A stretch of DNA of 64,000 nt from Sphingobium sp. TKS (GCF_001563265.1 NZ_CP005084.1:690001-754000), one strand, 5' to 3'. Positions 1 through 8,823 are shown, counted from the first letter of the stretch. Notes: generated by a model not told the origin, from the letters alone. Numbers and translations are program-made.

Positions 1-632
1 GCATTCTGGGCATCAACGGCATGACGGCCTATCTGGCCCTTACCCTGATCGGCCAGCCGCGCGCGGGTGAGACCATCGCGGTATCCACGGCGGCCGGCGC
101 GGTCGGTTCGGCCGTCGGCCAGATCGCCCGCATCCTTGGCTGCCGCACGATCGGCATCGCGGGCGGGCCGGTCAAGGCGCGACGCTGCGTGGATGAGTAT
201 GGCTATGACTGCGCCATCGATTATCGCGCCGGGAACATAAGCGCGGCGATCGCCGAGCATGCGCCCAAGGGTATCGACATTTATTTCGACAATGTCGCCG
301 GGGCGATCAGCGACTCGGTTCTGCCGCATCTGGCACAGCGCGGGCGCGTCATTGTGTGCGGAACGGCATCGATCGACCGCTGGGAGCCATGGCCCACCGG
401 GCCGCGCGTCGAACGCCATCTTCTGGTCAAACGCGCCCGTATGGAAGGCTTCGTCATCTTCGACCATGCCGATCGCTATGCCGAAGCGACAGCGCAATTG
501 CGGACATGGATCGCGCAGGGCCGGCTCACATGGCGCGAGGATATATTGGACGGCATAGAATCCTGCCCCGACGCGCTCGCTGGTCTCTATCGCGGCGAAA
601 ATGACGGCAAGAGGCTGATCCGTCTTATCTGA
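1..632 (+). CDS. MDR-family NADP-dependent oxidoreductase (CurA/alkenal reductase type), 5'-truncated
   Basis: The reading frame is open from base 3, so the true start lies left of the window; only the last ~209 codons are present. The visible part is the NADP-binding Rossmann domain and C-terminal substrate lid of a zinc-independent medium-chain dehydrogenase/reductase. It shows the GMTAYLAL helix and the glycine-rich loop STAAGAVGSAVGQIA typical of the CurA/leukotriene B4 12-hydroxydehydrogenase group, which reduces alpha,beta-unsaturated carbonyls with NADPH. It ends 22 bp before the next SDR gene on the same strand, so the two are probably co-transcribed. Family is clear; the substrate is unknown. 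Confidence 0.85.
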   Translation, partial: ILGINGMTAYLALTLIGQPRAGETIAVSTAAGAVGSAVGQIARILGCRTIGIAGGPVKARRCVDEYGYDCAIDYRAGNISAAIAEHAPKGIDIYFDNVAGAISDSVLPHLAQRGRVIVCGTASIDRWEPWPTGPRVERHLLVKRARMEGFVIFDHADRYAEATAQLRTWIAQGRLTWREDILDGIESCPDALAGLYRGENDGKRLIRLI

Positions 633-654
633 TCTGAAAAGAGGAAGTCACGTC

Positions 655-1380
655 ATGGATCATCTGGAAGGGCAGATTGCCATCGTCACCGGCGCATCGT
701 CGGGCATCGGCGCGGCCAGCGCCCGCACGCTTGCGGCAGCGGGCGCGACCCTGGTGCTGGTCGCCCGCCGCGCCGACCGCCTCACCGAACTGGCAGAGGA
801 ACTGGGCCGCGGCAGCACGGCCTTTGCCGCCGACATGGCGGACCCGGACGCGCCGCAAAGGCTGCACGATTTCGTCCTCGACCGCTTCGATCGGGCCGAC
901 ATATTGGTCAACAATGCCGCCATGTTGCACGCCGCGCCGATCGACGCGTTCGACCTCGATCAGTTGCGCCCGATGATCGCGATCAACTATGAAGCGGTGG
1001 TGCGCGCCAGCACCCTTTTCGCGCGGACGATGAAGGCGGCCGGCAGGGGCCAGATCATCAACATATCCAGCATCGGCGCGAACATCACCGCCCCCGGTGT
1101 GGGTGTCTATGGCGGCCTCAAGCGCGCGCTGGAGGCGTTTACCGACTGCCTGCGGGTCGAACTCGCCGGGTCGGGCGTCAAGGTCGGCATTGTCGCGCCC
1201 GGCACGACCAGCACCGAGATTTTCGAGGATATGAAGGCCAGGGGGCAACCGTCCTGGGACAGCTTCATCCCGCCGATGCTGCCCAGCGACATCGCCGACG
1301 CCGTCGCGGTCATCGCGCAGCAGTCCGAACGCACCAACATCGCCCGCATCCAGGTCTATGCCGCAGCGGACAGCCATTGA
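655..1380 (+). CDS. SDR-family oxidoreductase
   Basis: This is a 241-residue classical short-chain dehydrogenase. It has the cofactor loop TGASSGIG at residues 12-19, NNAA at 86-89, catalytic Ser139 and the active-site pair Y152-GGL-K156. The Arg-rich end of beta-2 (VARRADR) suggests NADP(H) preference. A purine-rich GAGGAAG sits just upstream of the ATG. It follows the truncated MDR reductase by 22 bp and probably forms the last gene of that operon. It would interconvert an alcohol and a ketone; the substrate cannot be assigned from sequence. Confidence 0.88.
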   Translation: MDHLEGQIAIVTGASSGIGAASARTLAAAGATLVLVARRADRLTELAEELGRGSTAFAADMADPDAPQRLHDFVLDRFDRADILVNNAAMLHAAPIDAFDLDQLRPMIAINYEAVVRASTLFARTMKAAGRGQIINISSIGANITAPGVGVYGGLKRALEAFTDCLRVELAGSGVKVGIVAPGTTSTEIFEDMKARGQPSWDSFIPPMLPSDIADAVAVIAQQSERTNIARIQVYAAADSH

Positions 1381-1410
1381 CGCCCCGGCCGGAGCCGGAG
1401 TGTCCGGCGA

Positions 1411-2559
1411 TCAGTCCAGCGTGGCGTAGGCGTCCAGCCGGAACGGATTGACGTCGCCGCCATTGCGCATCTTGGCCACCCATTGGGCATCCATCAGCAG
1501 CGCGCGGCCGACCGCGATCAGGTCGAATTCGCCGCGCACCATCCTGTCGGCCACCAGCGCCAGATTGTCGGTCATGACGGTCGGCTGCGCGAAGGAGGAT
1601 TGCAAATCCTTGCTAAGGCCCACCCCGCCGACCGCGATGGTCGGTTTACCGGTCAGTTTCCTGACCCAACCCGCCAGCCCCATGTCGGAGCCTTCGAAGG
1701 CCGGTGCCGTGAAGATGCGCGTGCTCGCGTCGAATATGTCGACCCCCGCCTCGACCAGGGGAGCCAGCATCGCTTCCAGCTCGCCGGGCGTTTCTGCATT
1801 GCGTGCCTCATAATCCTGAAGCTTCCACTGGGAGAAGCGGAAAATGACCGGAAAATCGGGCGCGGTCGCGGCCCGGATCGCCCGCACCAGCTCGACCGCG
1901 AAGCGCGCGCGCTCGGCAATCCCGCCGCCCCAGCGATCTTCCCGCATATTGGTATGACGCCACAGGAAACTGTCGATCAGATAGCCATGCGCCCCATGCA
2001 GGGCCACGCCGTCGAAACCCACCGCCTTCGCATTGGCCGCGCTGCGGGCGAAGGCGGCGATCAGGTCGCCGATTTCGCTGTCGGTCAGCGGCGCGGTGGG
2101 TGCCCGCACCTGTTCCAGATAATCGGGCGGCACGATCGCTTTGTCGGTCGGGCCCCAGATGCCGGACGGACGGGCTGATGGCGCATCGGGATGATAGCCC
2201 GTGCCCGGCACGCGAATGACGCCCTGATGCCATAGCTGGGGGATGATGAGGCCGCCAGCGTCATGCACGCCGGCCACGATGTCGCGCCAGCGCGCCAGCG
2301 CTTCCTCGCCATGCAGGACGGGCGAAGCGCCGCCGCCCATGGTTTCGCGTCCCACTGCGGCGGGATGGTCGACCCCCACCCCTTCGGTGATGATCAGCCC
2401 CACATCGGCTTCGGCCCGCCGCCGATAATAGCCGGCCACCCCTTCCGAGGGGATGCCGCCCGGCGAGAAATTCCGCGTCATCGGCGCCATCACGAACCGA
2501 TTGCGCAGGTGGAGCGAGCCGATCGTGAACGGTGTATATAAAATCTCGGCCTGCCCCAT
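1411..2559 (-). CDS. Old yellow enzyme-family NADH:flavin oxidoreductase (ene-reductase)
   Basis: This is a 382-residue FMN-dependent TIM-barrel protein of the OYE family. It opens with ILYTPFTIGSLHLRNRFVMAPM, the usual first beta strand and FMN loop, and carries HGAHGYLIDSFL followed by an N-x-R-x-D-x-(Y/W)-G-G block, here NMREDRWGG. Such enzymes reduce activated C=C bonds, including enones of steroid- and terpenoid-like molecules. The ATG at 2559 follows a GAGAGGA box; an upstream TTG is less likely. It lies 115 bp downstream of the ferredoxin gene on the same strand and may share its promoter. A demethylase or dienoyl-type role is also possible. Confidence 0.85.
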   Translation of the reverse strand: MGQAEILYTPFTIGSLHLRNRFVMAPMTRNFSPGGIPSEGVAGYYRRRAEADVGLIITEGVGVDHPAAVGRETMGGGASPVLHGEEALARWRDIVAGVHDAGGLIIPQLWHQGVIRVPGTGYHPDAPSARPSGIWGPTDKAIVPPDYLEQVRAPTAPLTDSEIGDLIAAFARSAANAKAVGFDGVALHGAHGYLIDSFLWRHTNMREDRWGGGIAERARFAVELVRAIRAATAPDFPVIFRFSQWKLQDYEARNAETPGELEAMLAPLVEAGVDIFDASTRIFTAPAFEGSDMGLAGWVRKLTGKPTIAVGGVGLSKDLQSSFAQPTVMTDNLALVADRMVRGEFDLIAVGRALLMDAQWVAKMRNGGDVNPFRLDAYATLD

Positions 2560-2674
2560 CAACGCGATCCTCTCATCTGCCTGTCAAACGACCGTGCCGC
2601 AGGGAACGAGCGCCAAAAACCTATCGAGCGACAGGATATCCGCCCCCCCGGACCCGCGCATGGTCACGCCGACT

Positions 2675-2881
2675 TCAGACTTCTTCGATGGCAAGGGCGG
2701 ACTGCGGACAGGCTTCGGCCCCTTCCCGGGCCAGTTCCTCCAGTCCTTCGGGGACGATCTCGTCGTCCACATACACGATACCATTGGCATCGAGCTTGTA
2801 AATTTGGGGGCATATCTCGGCGCAAACGCCATAGCCACAACAGGCCGCCTTATCGATCACAACTTTCAGTTTCTGGCTCAT
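2675..2881 (-). CDS. Small [3Fe-4S]/[4Fe-4S]-type ferredoxin
   Basis: A 68-residue acidic ferredoxin. The cluster loop is C14-C15-GYGV-C20-AEI-C24-P, with a remote C58-P. Compared with the canonical CxxCxxCxxxCP loop, the second position is Tyr17, which is typical of the [3Fe-4S] (or non-Cys-ligated [4Fe-4S]) ferredoxins that serve P450s and some ring-hydroxylating dioxygenases. It starts 99 bp from the dioxygenase alpha gene on the opposite strand, and a clear Shine-Dalgarno (GAAGGAGAGG) precedes the ATG. Likely partners are the dioxygenase through the FAD reductase at 4985-6154, or the P450 at 11089-12312. Confidence 0.88.
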   Translation of the reverse strand: MSQKLKVVIDKAACCGYGVCAEICPQIYKLDANGIVYVDDEIVPEGLEELAREGAEACPQSALAIEEV

Positions 2882-2906
2882 CCAGCCTCTCCTTCCTCTT
2901 TAAGCG

Positions 2907-2945
2907 ACATTACACCTTGAACAGATTTAGTTCAATATGTATAAC
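2907..2945. promoter_or_regulatory. Overlapping divergent promoters sharing a palindromic operator
   Basis: The perfect palindrome TTGAAC-N7-GTTCAA lies at 2917-2935. Its left arm is a -35 box for the dioxygenase operon with TATAAC at 2940-2945, spacer 17 bp. Its right arm, read on the minus strand, is a -35 for the ferredoxin gene with TAATGT at 2912-2907, spacer also 17 bp. One symmetric element therefore sits across both promoters. A plausible ligand is the TetR regulator encoded in the dioxygenase operon (6960-7592). The promoter assignment is by consensus only. Confidence 0.6.
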
Positions 2946-2980
2946 ACGACTCAATCAAGGAAATCCTCCAGGAGAGCAAG

Positions 2981-4366
2981 ATGCTGCACAATGCCGGGCT
3001 GACGCTGAGCGACGGAACGACGCTTGACGACCTCATCGACCGCGACATGAACGAAGTGTCGTTGCGGGTGATGAACGACAAGGAACTCTATGAGCTGGAG
3101 ATGGAGCGCATCTTCGCGCGCACCTGGCTGCTCCTTGGCCATGAGTCGGAAATTCCCAAGGCGGGCGACTATGTCATGCGCGACATGGCGGAAGATAATG
3201 TGATCGTCTCGCGCGACCGCAGCGGCGAAATCCACGTCATGCTGAACGTCTGCCCCCATCGCGGCATGAAGGTCTGCACGGCGGAAGCGGGTAATGCCCA
3301 CGCCCATCGCTGCATCTATCATGGCTGGGCCTTCCGCGCGGACGGCAGCTTCATCGGCGCGCCGATCGAAAAGGAGCAGATGCACGGCAACAAGCGTTCG
3401 AAGGACGAGCTGGGCCTCAAAAAGGCCCGCGTCCATCTCTATGGCGGCCTGATCTTCGCCACCTGGAACAAAGATCTGTCGTTCGAGGATTATCTGGGCG
3501 ACGCCAAATTCTACCTCGATCAGCTTTTCTGCCGCACCGACAATGGCCTTGAGATGCTTGGCCCCCCCCAGCGCTTCGTGCTGCCGTGCAACTGGAAGAT
3601 CCCCGGCGAACAATCCGGCTCGGACGGCTTCCACACCCTGACGCTGCACCGTTCGCTGATGGAAGGCGGGATCATGGGCGGCACCGCGGAGTCGATCTAC
3701 GACACCGCGCCGGGCATGTATGGCGTCGACCTTTCTGTGCCGCAGGGCCACACGCTGCGTTGCCTGGAAGCGGCGCAGACCTTCAAGATGTTCGCAGACG
3801 TCAGCTTCGAGGGAAAAACCACGGAAGAACGGCTGCATCTGCTGCCGCCGCCCGGCATCACCAAGGAATTGATCCCTCAGCTGTTCGAGAATCTGTCGGA
3901 AGATCAGGTCAAGCAGCTGGCGAACATCCCGCCCCAGGTCGGCGGCATGTTCCCCAACATACTGATCGCCTTCATCTTCGCGCCCCGCACGGATGGCGGC
4001 GCTTCGGGCGCCCTGTCGCTGCACACCTATGTCCCCAAGGGGCCGGACAAGGTGGAGTTCGTGAACTTCATCTTCGCGGAAAAGGACGCGCCGGAAGATG
4101 TGAAGCGCGACATGCTCCAGAACGCCATCTGGTCGACCGGCACGTCGGGTACGATCGAGCAGGACGACGCCGACACCTGGCCGCAGATCATGCGCAATTC
4201 GCGTGGCCATATGAGCAAGACCATCACGCTCAAATATCAGGCGCTGCACGGCCATGAGCGTCCCGAAGGCTGGGTCGGCGGCGGCGATCTCTATCCCGGC
4301 TTCACCAAGGACGACACGCAATGGGCCTGGTGGATGGCCTATTATAATCTGATGGCCGAAGCCTGA
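2981..4366 (+). CDS. Rieske ring-hydroxylating dioxygenase, alpha (catalytic) subunit
   Basis: A 461-residue oxygenase large subunit. The N-terminal Rieske [2Fe-2S] ligands are C91, H93, C111 and H114. The catalytic domain has the mononuclear-iron motif D215-GF-H218-TLTL-H223, matching the D..H....H pattern of naphthalene/biphenyl-type dioxygenases. The enzyme would use two electrons and O2 to hydroxylate an aromatic or other cyclic substrate. It is followed by a beta subunit (28 bp), a FAD reductase and an SDR, forming a nearly complete oxygenase operon; the ferredoxin is divergent. An AGGAGAG ribosome site precedes the ATG. The substrate is not readable from sequence. Confidence 0.93.
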   Translation: MLHNAGLTLSDGTTLDDLIDRDMNEVSLRVMNDKELYELEMERIFARTWLLLGHESEIPKAGDYVMRDMAEDNVIVSRDRSGEIHVMLNVCPHRGMKVCTAEAGNAHAHRCIYHGWAFRADGSFIGAPIEKEQMHGNKRSKDELGLKKARVHLYGGLIFATWNKDLSFEDYLGDAKFYLDQLFCRTDNGLEMLGPPQRFVLPCNWKIPGEQSGSDGFHTLTLHRSLMEGGIMGGTAESIYDTAPGMYGVDLSVPQGHTLRCLEAAQTFKMFADVSFEGKTTEERLHLLPPPGITKELIPQLFENLSEDQVKQLANIPPQVGGMFPNILIAFIFAPRTDGGASGALSLHTYVPKGPDKVEFVNFIFAEKDAPEDVKRDMLQNAIWSTGTSGTIEQDDADTWPQIMRNSRGHMSKTITLKYQALHGHERPEGWVGGGDLYPGFTKDDTQWAWWMAYYNLMAEA

Positions 4367-4394
4367 GCCGCGGCGACGAGAGAGGACAGATATC

Positions 4395-4970
4395 ATGGTG
4401 AACTACGCGACCGCCGCCATCGACAAGACCAGCGTCCTGCGCGGTCTTGTCTCCACCAAGCGAGTGCCGCTCGGGTCGGAAGTCTATAACCGCCTGCTCG
4501 AAACCCTCTATGACGAAGCCGCCGCGCTCGACGAACGCCGGTTCGACGACTGGGTGGCTTATCTGGAACAGGATTTGAGCTACACCGCTCCCCTCCGCCT
4601 CACCCGCAACGGTCCGAACAAGGACCGGGACGTGGTGCGCACGATGAAGCATTTCGACGAGAATTACGGCTCGATCCTGATGCGGACCGGCCGTCTGGCG
4701 AAGAGCGCCTGGGCCGAAGATCCGCCGTCGCGCACGCGCCGCTTCGTCACCAATGTCCGCATCGCCGAAAGCGAAACGGCCGGCGAATATGAGGTTGTGA
4801 GCTACCTCTATGTCGAGCGCAGCCGCATGGACAATCCGGAGAATGAGACGATCAGCGCCGAACGCCGCGACATCTGGCGGCTGGTCGACGGCGCGTACAA
4901 GCTGGCGAGCCGGGAAATCATCGTCGACCAGTCGACGCTCGGCATGTCCAACTTCGCCATCTTCCTCTGA
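4395..4970 (+). CDS. Ring-hydroxylating dioxygenase, beta (small) subunit
   Basis: A 191-residue protein of the NTF2/scytalone-dehydratase fold, the usual size for dioxygenase small subunits that build an alpha3beta3 hexamer. Recognisable parts are the N-terminal helix with ETLYDEAAALDERRFDDWV, the strand YLEQDLSYTAPLRLTR, and the C-terminal REIIVDQSTL. The region around residues 1-25 is longer than in minimal homologues. It lies 28 bp after the alpha subunit and 14 bp before the reductase, so the three are clearly co-transcribed. The subunit is normally structural and sometimes influences substrate range. Confidence 0.9.
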   Translation: MVNYATAAIDKTSVLRGLVSTKRVPLGSEVYNRLLETLYDEAAALDERRFDDWVAYLEQDLSYTAPLRLTRNGPNKDRDVVRTMKHFDENYGSILMRTGRLAKSAWAEDPPSRTRRFVTNVRIAESETAGEYEVVSYLYVERSRMDNPENETISAERRDIWRLVDGAYKLASREIIVDQSTLGMSNFAIFL

Positions 4971-4984
4971 CCGGAGCGGCTTCG

Positions 4985-6154
4985 GTGACGGAAACCCCGC
5001 ATATCGTGGTCGTCGGCAGCGGCCTTGCCGGCTATGGCGTCCTGCGTGAGCTTCGCAAGCTTGCGCCGGACGCCCGGCTGACGCTGGTCACGCAGGATGA
5101 CGGGCATTTCTATTCCAAGCCCGCTTTGTCGACCGCGCTCGCCAAGGGCAAGGTTGCCGATACGCTGATCACCACGCCGGCGGAAAAGATGGTCGCGCAG
5201 CTGAAGCTCGATCTGCGGGCCGGCCGTATCGTCGAAGCGATCGACCGGCAGGACAAGGCCGTTCTGACCACCGGCGGGCCGATCTTCTACGACCGGCTGG
5301 TGCTGGCGATGGGCGCCGATCCGGTCCGGCCGCCGATCGACGGGGACGCCGCGCACCGCGCGCTCGCGGTCAACAATCTCGACAATTATCGCGACTTTCG
5401 GGAGGCCTTGCCAGATGGCGCCCGCGTGCTCGTCATGGGCGGGGGCCTTGTCGGCACCGAATTTGCCAACGACCTTTCCGCAAGCGGCTATCAGCCGGTG
5501 GTCGTCGACATGCTCGGCCATCCCCTGGCCCAGCTCGTGCCGCCGGGCGTCGGTCAGATGATCCGCGACGCGCTGTCCGAAAAGGGCGTGGAATGGCATC
5601 TAGGCCGCAAGGTTCTGGCCATCCATAAGGGCGAAAGCGGAATCAGGGCCGAACTGGACGACGGCTTGGTGATCGAGGCGGCGGCGGTTCTTTCCGCCGT
5701 CGGGCTGCGTCCGCATATCCAGCTCGCACAGGAGGCGGGGCTGGAGGTCGCGCGCGGCATCAAGGTCGATCAGACGGGCTGCACCAGCGATCCCGCCATC
5801 TATGCGATCGGCGATTGCGCCGAATATCCGCAGGGACTGGCGGCCTATGTGACCCCGATCATGGCCGCCGCCCGCGCCATCGCGCCCAGCGCGCTCGGCA
5901 CGCCGACGGATATCCGCTTCCCGCCGCTGTCCGTACAGGTCAAGACCACCGCCTATCCCGTCGTCCTGCTGCCCGCGCCCATGGGCGTGGAAGGACAGTG
6001 GCAGGAAATCGCCAATGACGAGCGCGGCATCAAATATCATTATCACGACGCGGACGGGGCGATCCGCGGCTATGTTTTCACAAAAGACTATTGCCAGGAA
6101 CGCATGGACATGGACCGTGCCCTGAGCGAGCAGATGACAGGAGCGGTAGCGTGA
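4985..6154 (+). CDS. FAD-dependent ferredoxin/rubredoxin NAD(P)H reductase of the dioxygenase system
   Basis: A 389-residue glutathione-reductase-type flavoprotein. The FAD-binding GSGLAGYG loop is at residues ~11-18, a second NAD-binding GGGLVGTEFA loop is near 155, and the FAD-binding AIGDCAEYP motif is near 275. It has no fused iron-sulfur domain, so it needs a separate ferredoxin, here the divergent gene at 2675-2881. The start is GTG at 4985, 14 bp after the beta subunit; no in-frame ATG is better placed. The stop overlaps the GTG of the next gene (GTGA), which indicates translational coupling. Confidence 0.88.
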   Translation: MTETPHIVVVGSGLAGYGVLRELRKLAPDARLTLVTQDDGHFYSKPALSTALAKGKVADTLITTPAEKMVAQLKLDLRAGRIVEAIDRQDKAVLTTGGPIFYDRLVLAMGADPVRPPIDGDAAHRALAVNNLDNYRDFREALPDGARVLVMGGGLVGTEFANDLSASGYQPVVVDMLGHPLAQLVPPGVGQMIRDALSEKGVEWHLGRKVLAIHKGESGIRAELDDGLVIEAAAVLSAVGLRPHIQLAQEAGLEVARGIKVDQTGCTSDPAIYAIGDCAEYPQGLAAYVTPIMAAARAIAPSALGTPTDIRFPPLSVQVKTTAYPVVLLPAPMGVEGQWQEIANDERGIKYHYHDADGAIRGYVFTKDYCQERMDMDRALSEQMTGAVA

Positions 6155-6963
6155 CGGGATTGGTGAAGGACAAGGTCGCAATCGTCACCGGCGGCGCCAA
6201 GGGGCTGGGCTACGGCATTTCCCGCTGCCTTGCAGAGGCAGGCGCGCATCTGCTGATCACCGGCCGGGACGGGGCCGCCGCTGAAACCGTCGCGGCGGAA
6301 ATCACGCAAAGCTTCGGCGTCCGCGCCGTCGGCATGTCGGCCGACATGGGCGTCAAGACCGAAGTGGAGGCGATGATCGATCGCGCCGTCAGCGAATTTG
6401 GCGGGCTGGACATATTGGTCAACAATGCGTCGCAGCTTTCGCCCAATGTGCTGCTGGAGCAGAAAACGGACGAGATGCTTCAGCGGACACTGGAGATCGG
6501 CACCTGGGGGAGCTGGTGGGCCATGCGCGCCGCCTTCCCGCATATGAAGGCGCGCGGCGGCGGCTCGATCATCAATTTCTATTCGATCGACGCCCAGACC
6601 GGCGCATGGCTTCACGCCGACTATAATATGAACAAGGGCGCGATTCTGGGGCTTACCCGGACCGCGGCGGTCGAATGGGGCCGGTTCAACATCCGCACCA
6701 ACGCCATCGCGCCGACCGGCATGGGGCAGGTGTTTGCGGACCTAGCCGAAAACGTCCCCGGCTTTCTTGAGATGGCGACCGCCAGCAACCCGCTCAAGCG
6801 CGCGGGCGACCCGGAAAAGGATATCGGCCCGGTCGTCCTGTTCCTCGCGTCGGAAATGTCGCGCTTTGTGAATGGCGAGTTGATCAATGTGGATGGCGGT
6901 CAGCATCTGCCGGGCTATGTGAGCGTTCCGCACAATCTGGCAGAGATGGAAGCCCAGACATGA
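6151..6963 (+). CDS. SDR-family dehydrogenase in the dioxygenase operon
   Basis: A 270-residue classical SDR starting at GTG 6151, inside the stop of the reductase (GTGA overlap). The longer frame from 6091 runs into the reductase gene and is rejected. It has the TGGAKGLGYG cofactor loop, NNAS, and the active-site pair Y-NMN-K; the catalytic serine region reads NFYSID. Its place directly after the oxygenase components suggests oxidation of the dihydrodiol or hydroxylated product, but this is inference. Its stop overlaps the ATG of the TetR gene by 4 bp. Confidence 0.85.
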   Translation: MTGLVKDKVAIVTGGAKGLGYGISRCLAEAGAHLLITGRDGAAAETVAAEITQSFGVRAVGMSADMGVKTEVEAMIDRAVSEFGGLDILVNNASQLSPNVLLEQKTDEMLQRTLEIGTWGSWWAMRAAFPHMKARGGGSIINFYSIDAQTGAWLHADYNMNKGAILGLTRTAAVEWGRFNIRTNAIAPTGMGQVFADLAENVPGFLEMATASNPLKRAGDPEKDIGPVVLFLASEMSRFVNGELINVDGGQHLPGYVSVPHNLAEMEAQT

Positions 6964-7592
6964 AACTGATGCCGCACGCCGACTGGAACGAAATCGTCGC
7001 CACCGATCAATCGGGCAGCGTCCAGAAGATCATGGACGGCACGTTGCGCGCGATCAACTCTATTGGCGCGCGCCGCCTGTCGATGAGCGACATCAGCGAG
7101 AGCAGCGGCGTCTCGCGCGGCACGCTCTACCGCTATTTCGCCTCCAAGGAGGAAGTGCTGGCGGCCTTCAGCGAATATATCTGCAGCAGCTTCGAAAAGG
7201 GCATTGTGGAATCGGGCGAAAGCATTGTTGAGCCGATCGAGCGCTTCCGCGCGGTGATGCGTTTTTACGGCCGCTTCACGATCGAACGCTCGCCCGAAGG
7301 CATTTTCGAGGTCGAACCGGCCTTCCATCTCAATTTCCTGCGCAGCCATTTCGGTCGCCATAAGGCCGCGGTCCAGCGTGCGCTGGATCCGGTACTCGAC
7401 TATTTCGACATGCTCATCGACAGCCGGATCAACCGGGACGCGTTCTGCGACACGATGGTCCGCCTGCAACTGAGCACTCTCATCATTCCCGCCACTCCGG
7501 AGTGGCTGGCGATCTGGAACAGCGCGCCCGATCGGTTGTGCGAATGGGCATTGCAGATCGCCGGGCACCATAGCGAACATAAGAAAGGATGA
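6960..7592 (+). CDS. TetR-family transcriptional regulator
   Basis: A 210-residue TetR/AcrR protein. The N-terminal helix-turn-helix is at about residues 41-62 (MSDISESSGVSRGTLYRYF), followed by KEEVLAAF and a helical ligand-binding domain. It is translationally coupled to the preceding SDR (ATGA overlap), so the regulator is produced from the operon it probably controls. The palindrome at 2917-2935 in the shared divergent promoter is the best candidate operator. The effector is unknown but would be expected to be a pathway substrate or intermediate. Confidence 0.87.
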   Translation: MKLMPHADWNEIVATDQSGSVQKIMDGTLRAINSIGARRLSMSDISESSGVSRGTLYRYFASKEEVLAAFSEYICSSFEKGIVESGESIVEPIERFRAVMRFYGRFTIERSPEGIFEVEPAFHLNFLRSHFGRHKAAVQRALDPVLDYFDMLIDSRINRDAFCDTMVRLQLSTLIIPATPEWLAIWNSAPDRLCEWALQIAGHHSEHKKG

Positions 7593-7596
7593 ACTG

Positions 7597-8823
7597 ATGG
7601 CTACTGCCCCCAAGGTGGATAATGAAATCCAGTGCGGCTTTGCCGAAAAGGCTGTCGCTGACGCGATGGTGGAAAAAGCGCGCGGCTTTCGCGCCTTCCT
7701 GCAAAGCGAGGCGCCCGAGGGCGAGAAGCGGCGCAATCCTACCCCCGCCGTGGACAAGATGCTGAAGGAAGAAGGATTCCTGCGTATGCTCCTGCCGCAG
7801 CGGCTGGGCGGCATGGGCCTCTCCCCCACGGATTTCTGCCGGGTGCAGATGGAAATCGCCAAGGGCGATCCCGCTATCAGCTGGGTGATCCAGATCGTCA
7901 ACGGAACGAGCTGGATCACCAGCCTCGCGCCCGATGGCGTGCAGGACGCGGTGTTCGGCGGCAGTCCGCAGTCGGTCTGCGGCGCCTACAACCCTCCCGG
8001 CAAGGCGCGCAAGGTCGACGGCGGCTGGATCATCAACGGCAAATGGCCCTATATGTCCGGTTCGCGGCAGTCGAACTGGGCGCAGCAGGGCGTGGTGCTG
8101 GAAGGATATGACGGTCCCGTCGTTCCCGGCATCAGCATGTGCTATCTGCCGATGGACAGCATGACCATCGAAGACACATGGTTCGTTTCCGGCATGCAGG
8201 GCACCGGGTCCGACACGGCGGTCGCCAAGGATGTTTTCATTCCCGACGCCCAGATGGTGCTCATGGATGAGCGCGCCGGACAGATCGACCGGACGAAGCG
8301 CCATTTCGGCGCCCCCTCCGATCTGCTGCCCGCCGTGCCCGTCGTCCGCACCACCGGCATCGCCCAGCTGATCGGCGCGGTTGAGGCCATGCTGGAAATC
8401 GTCACCGCCGAGGCCCCCAAGAAGCCGGTGCTGACGACCATCATCGGCCCGCGCACCAGTTCGGGCGCCTATATGCGCGATCTGGGCGAAGCGGCAGCGA
8501 TGATCGATACCGCCAAGCTGATCCTGTTCGACCTGACCGCCAAGCTGGACCGCGTCGGTCTGGGCGAGGAATTCACCCTTGCGGAGAAGGCGAGGCAGCG
8601 TGCAGGCGGCGCGCAGATGATCGAACTGGTTCATGGCGCCAGCGAATCGCTGATGTTCCAGGCCGGGTCCTCTGGCTTTGCGCTGGACAAGCCGATCAAC
8701 CGCTACTGGCGCGACATTTCGATGGCGCTGCGGCATATCCAGAATATCCCGACCATCGGCTATGAAATCTATGGCCGCAACCTGACCGGCGCCGATCCGA
8801 TCTCGCCGCCGGGCGCCTATTGA
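7597..8823 (+). CDS. Flavin-dependent hydroxylase of the acyl-CoA dehydrogenase fold (group D monooxygenase-like)
   Basis: A 408-residue protein with the three-domain acyl-CoA dehydrogenase fold. The middle domain carries NGKWPYMSGSRQSNW, resembling the SG.W...SG...A.W block of two-component flavin monooxygenases such as HsaA/HpaB-like hydroxylases, rather than the CoA-thioester dehydrogenases. The C-terminal part has the Q-GSSGFALDKPINRYWRD motif. It follows the TetR gene by 4 bp and is the last gene before the hairpin at 8841-8880. It would need reduced flavin from a separate reductase, which I do not see nearby. A dehydrogenase role cannot be excluded. Confidence 0.75.
   Translation: MATAPKVDNEIQCGFAEKAVADAMVEKARGFRAFLQSEAPEGEKRRNPTPAVDKMLKEEGFLRMLLPQRLGGMGLSPTDFCRVQMEIAKGDPAISWVIQIVNGTSWITSLAPDGVQDAVFGGSPQSVCGAYNPPGKARKVDGGWIINGKWPYMSGSRQSNWAQQGVVLEGYDGPVVPGISMCYLPMDSMTIEDTWFVSGMQGTGSDTAVAKDVFIPDAQMVLMDERAGQIDRTKRHFGAPSDLLPAVPVVRTTGIAQLIGAVEAMLEIVTAEAPKKPVLTTIIGPRTSSGAYMRDLGEAAAMIDTAKLILFDLTAKLDRVGLGEEFTLAEKARQRAGGAQMIELVHGASESLMFQAGSSGFALDKPINRYWRDISMALRHIQNIPTIGYEIYGRNLTGADPISPPGAY

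Noticed and set aside
2951..4396. 481-codon frame opposite the dioxygenase alpha gene
   Set aside because: Antisense shadow; the plus-strand frame has full Rieske and iron-binding motifs.
6091..6150. N-terminal extension of the SDR at 6151
   Set aside because: It overlaps the end of the reductase gene and reads as non-homologous; GTG 6151 gives a normal SDR start right before the cofactor loop.
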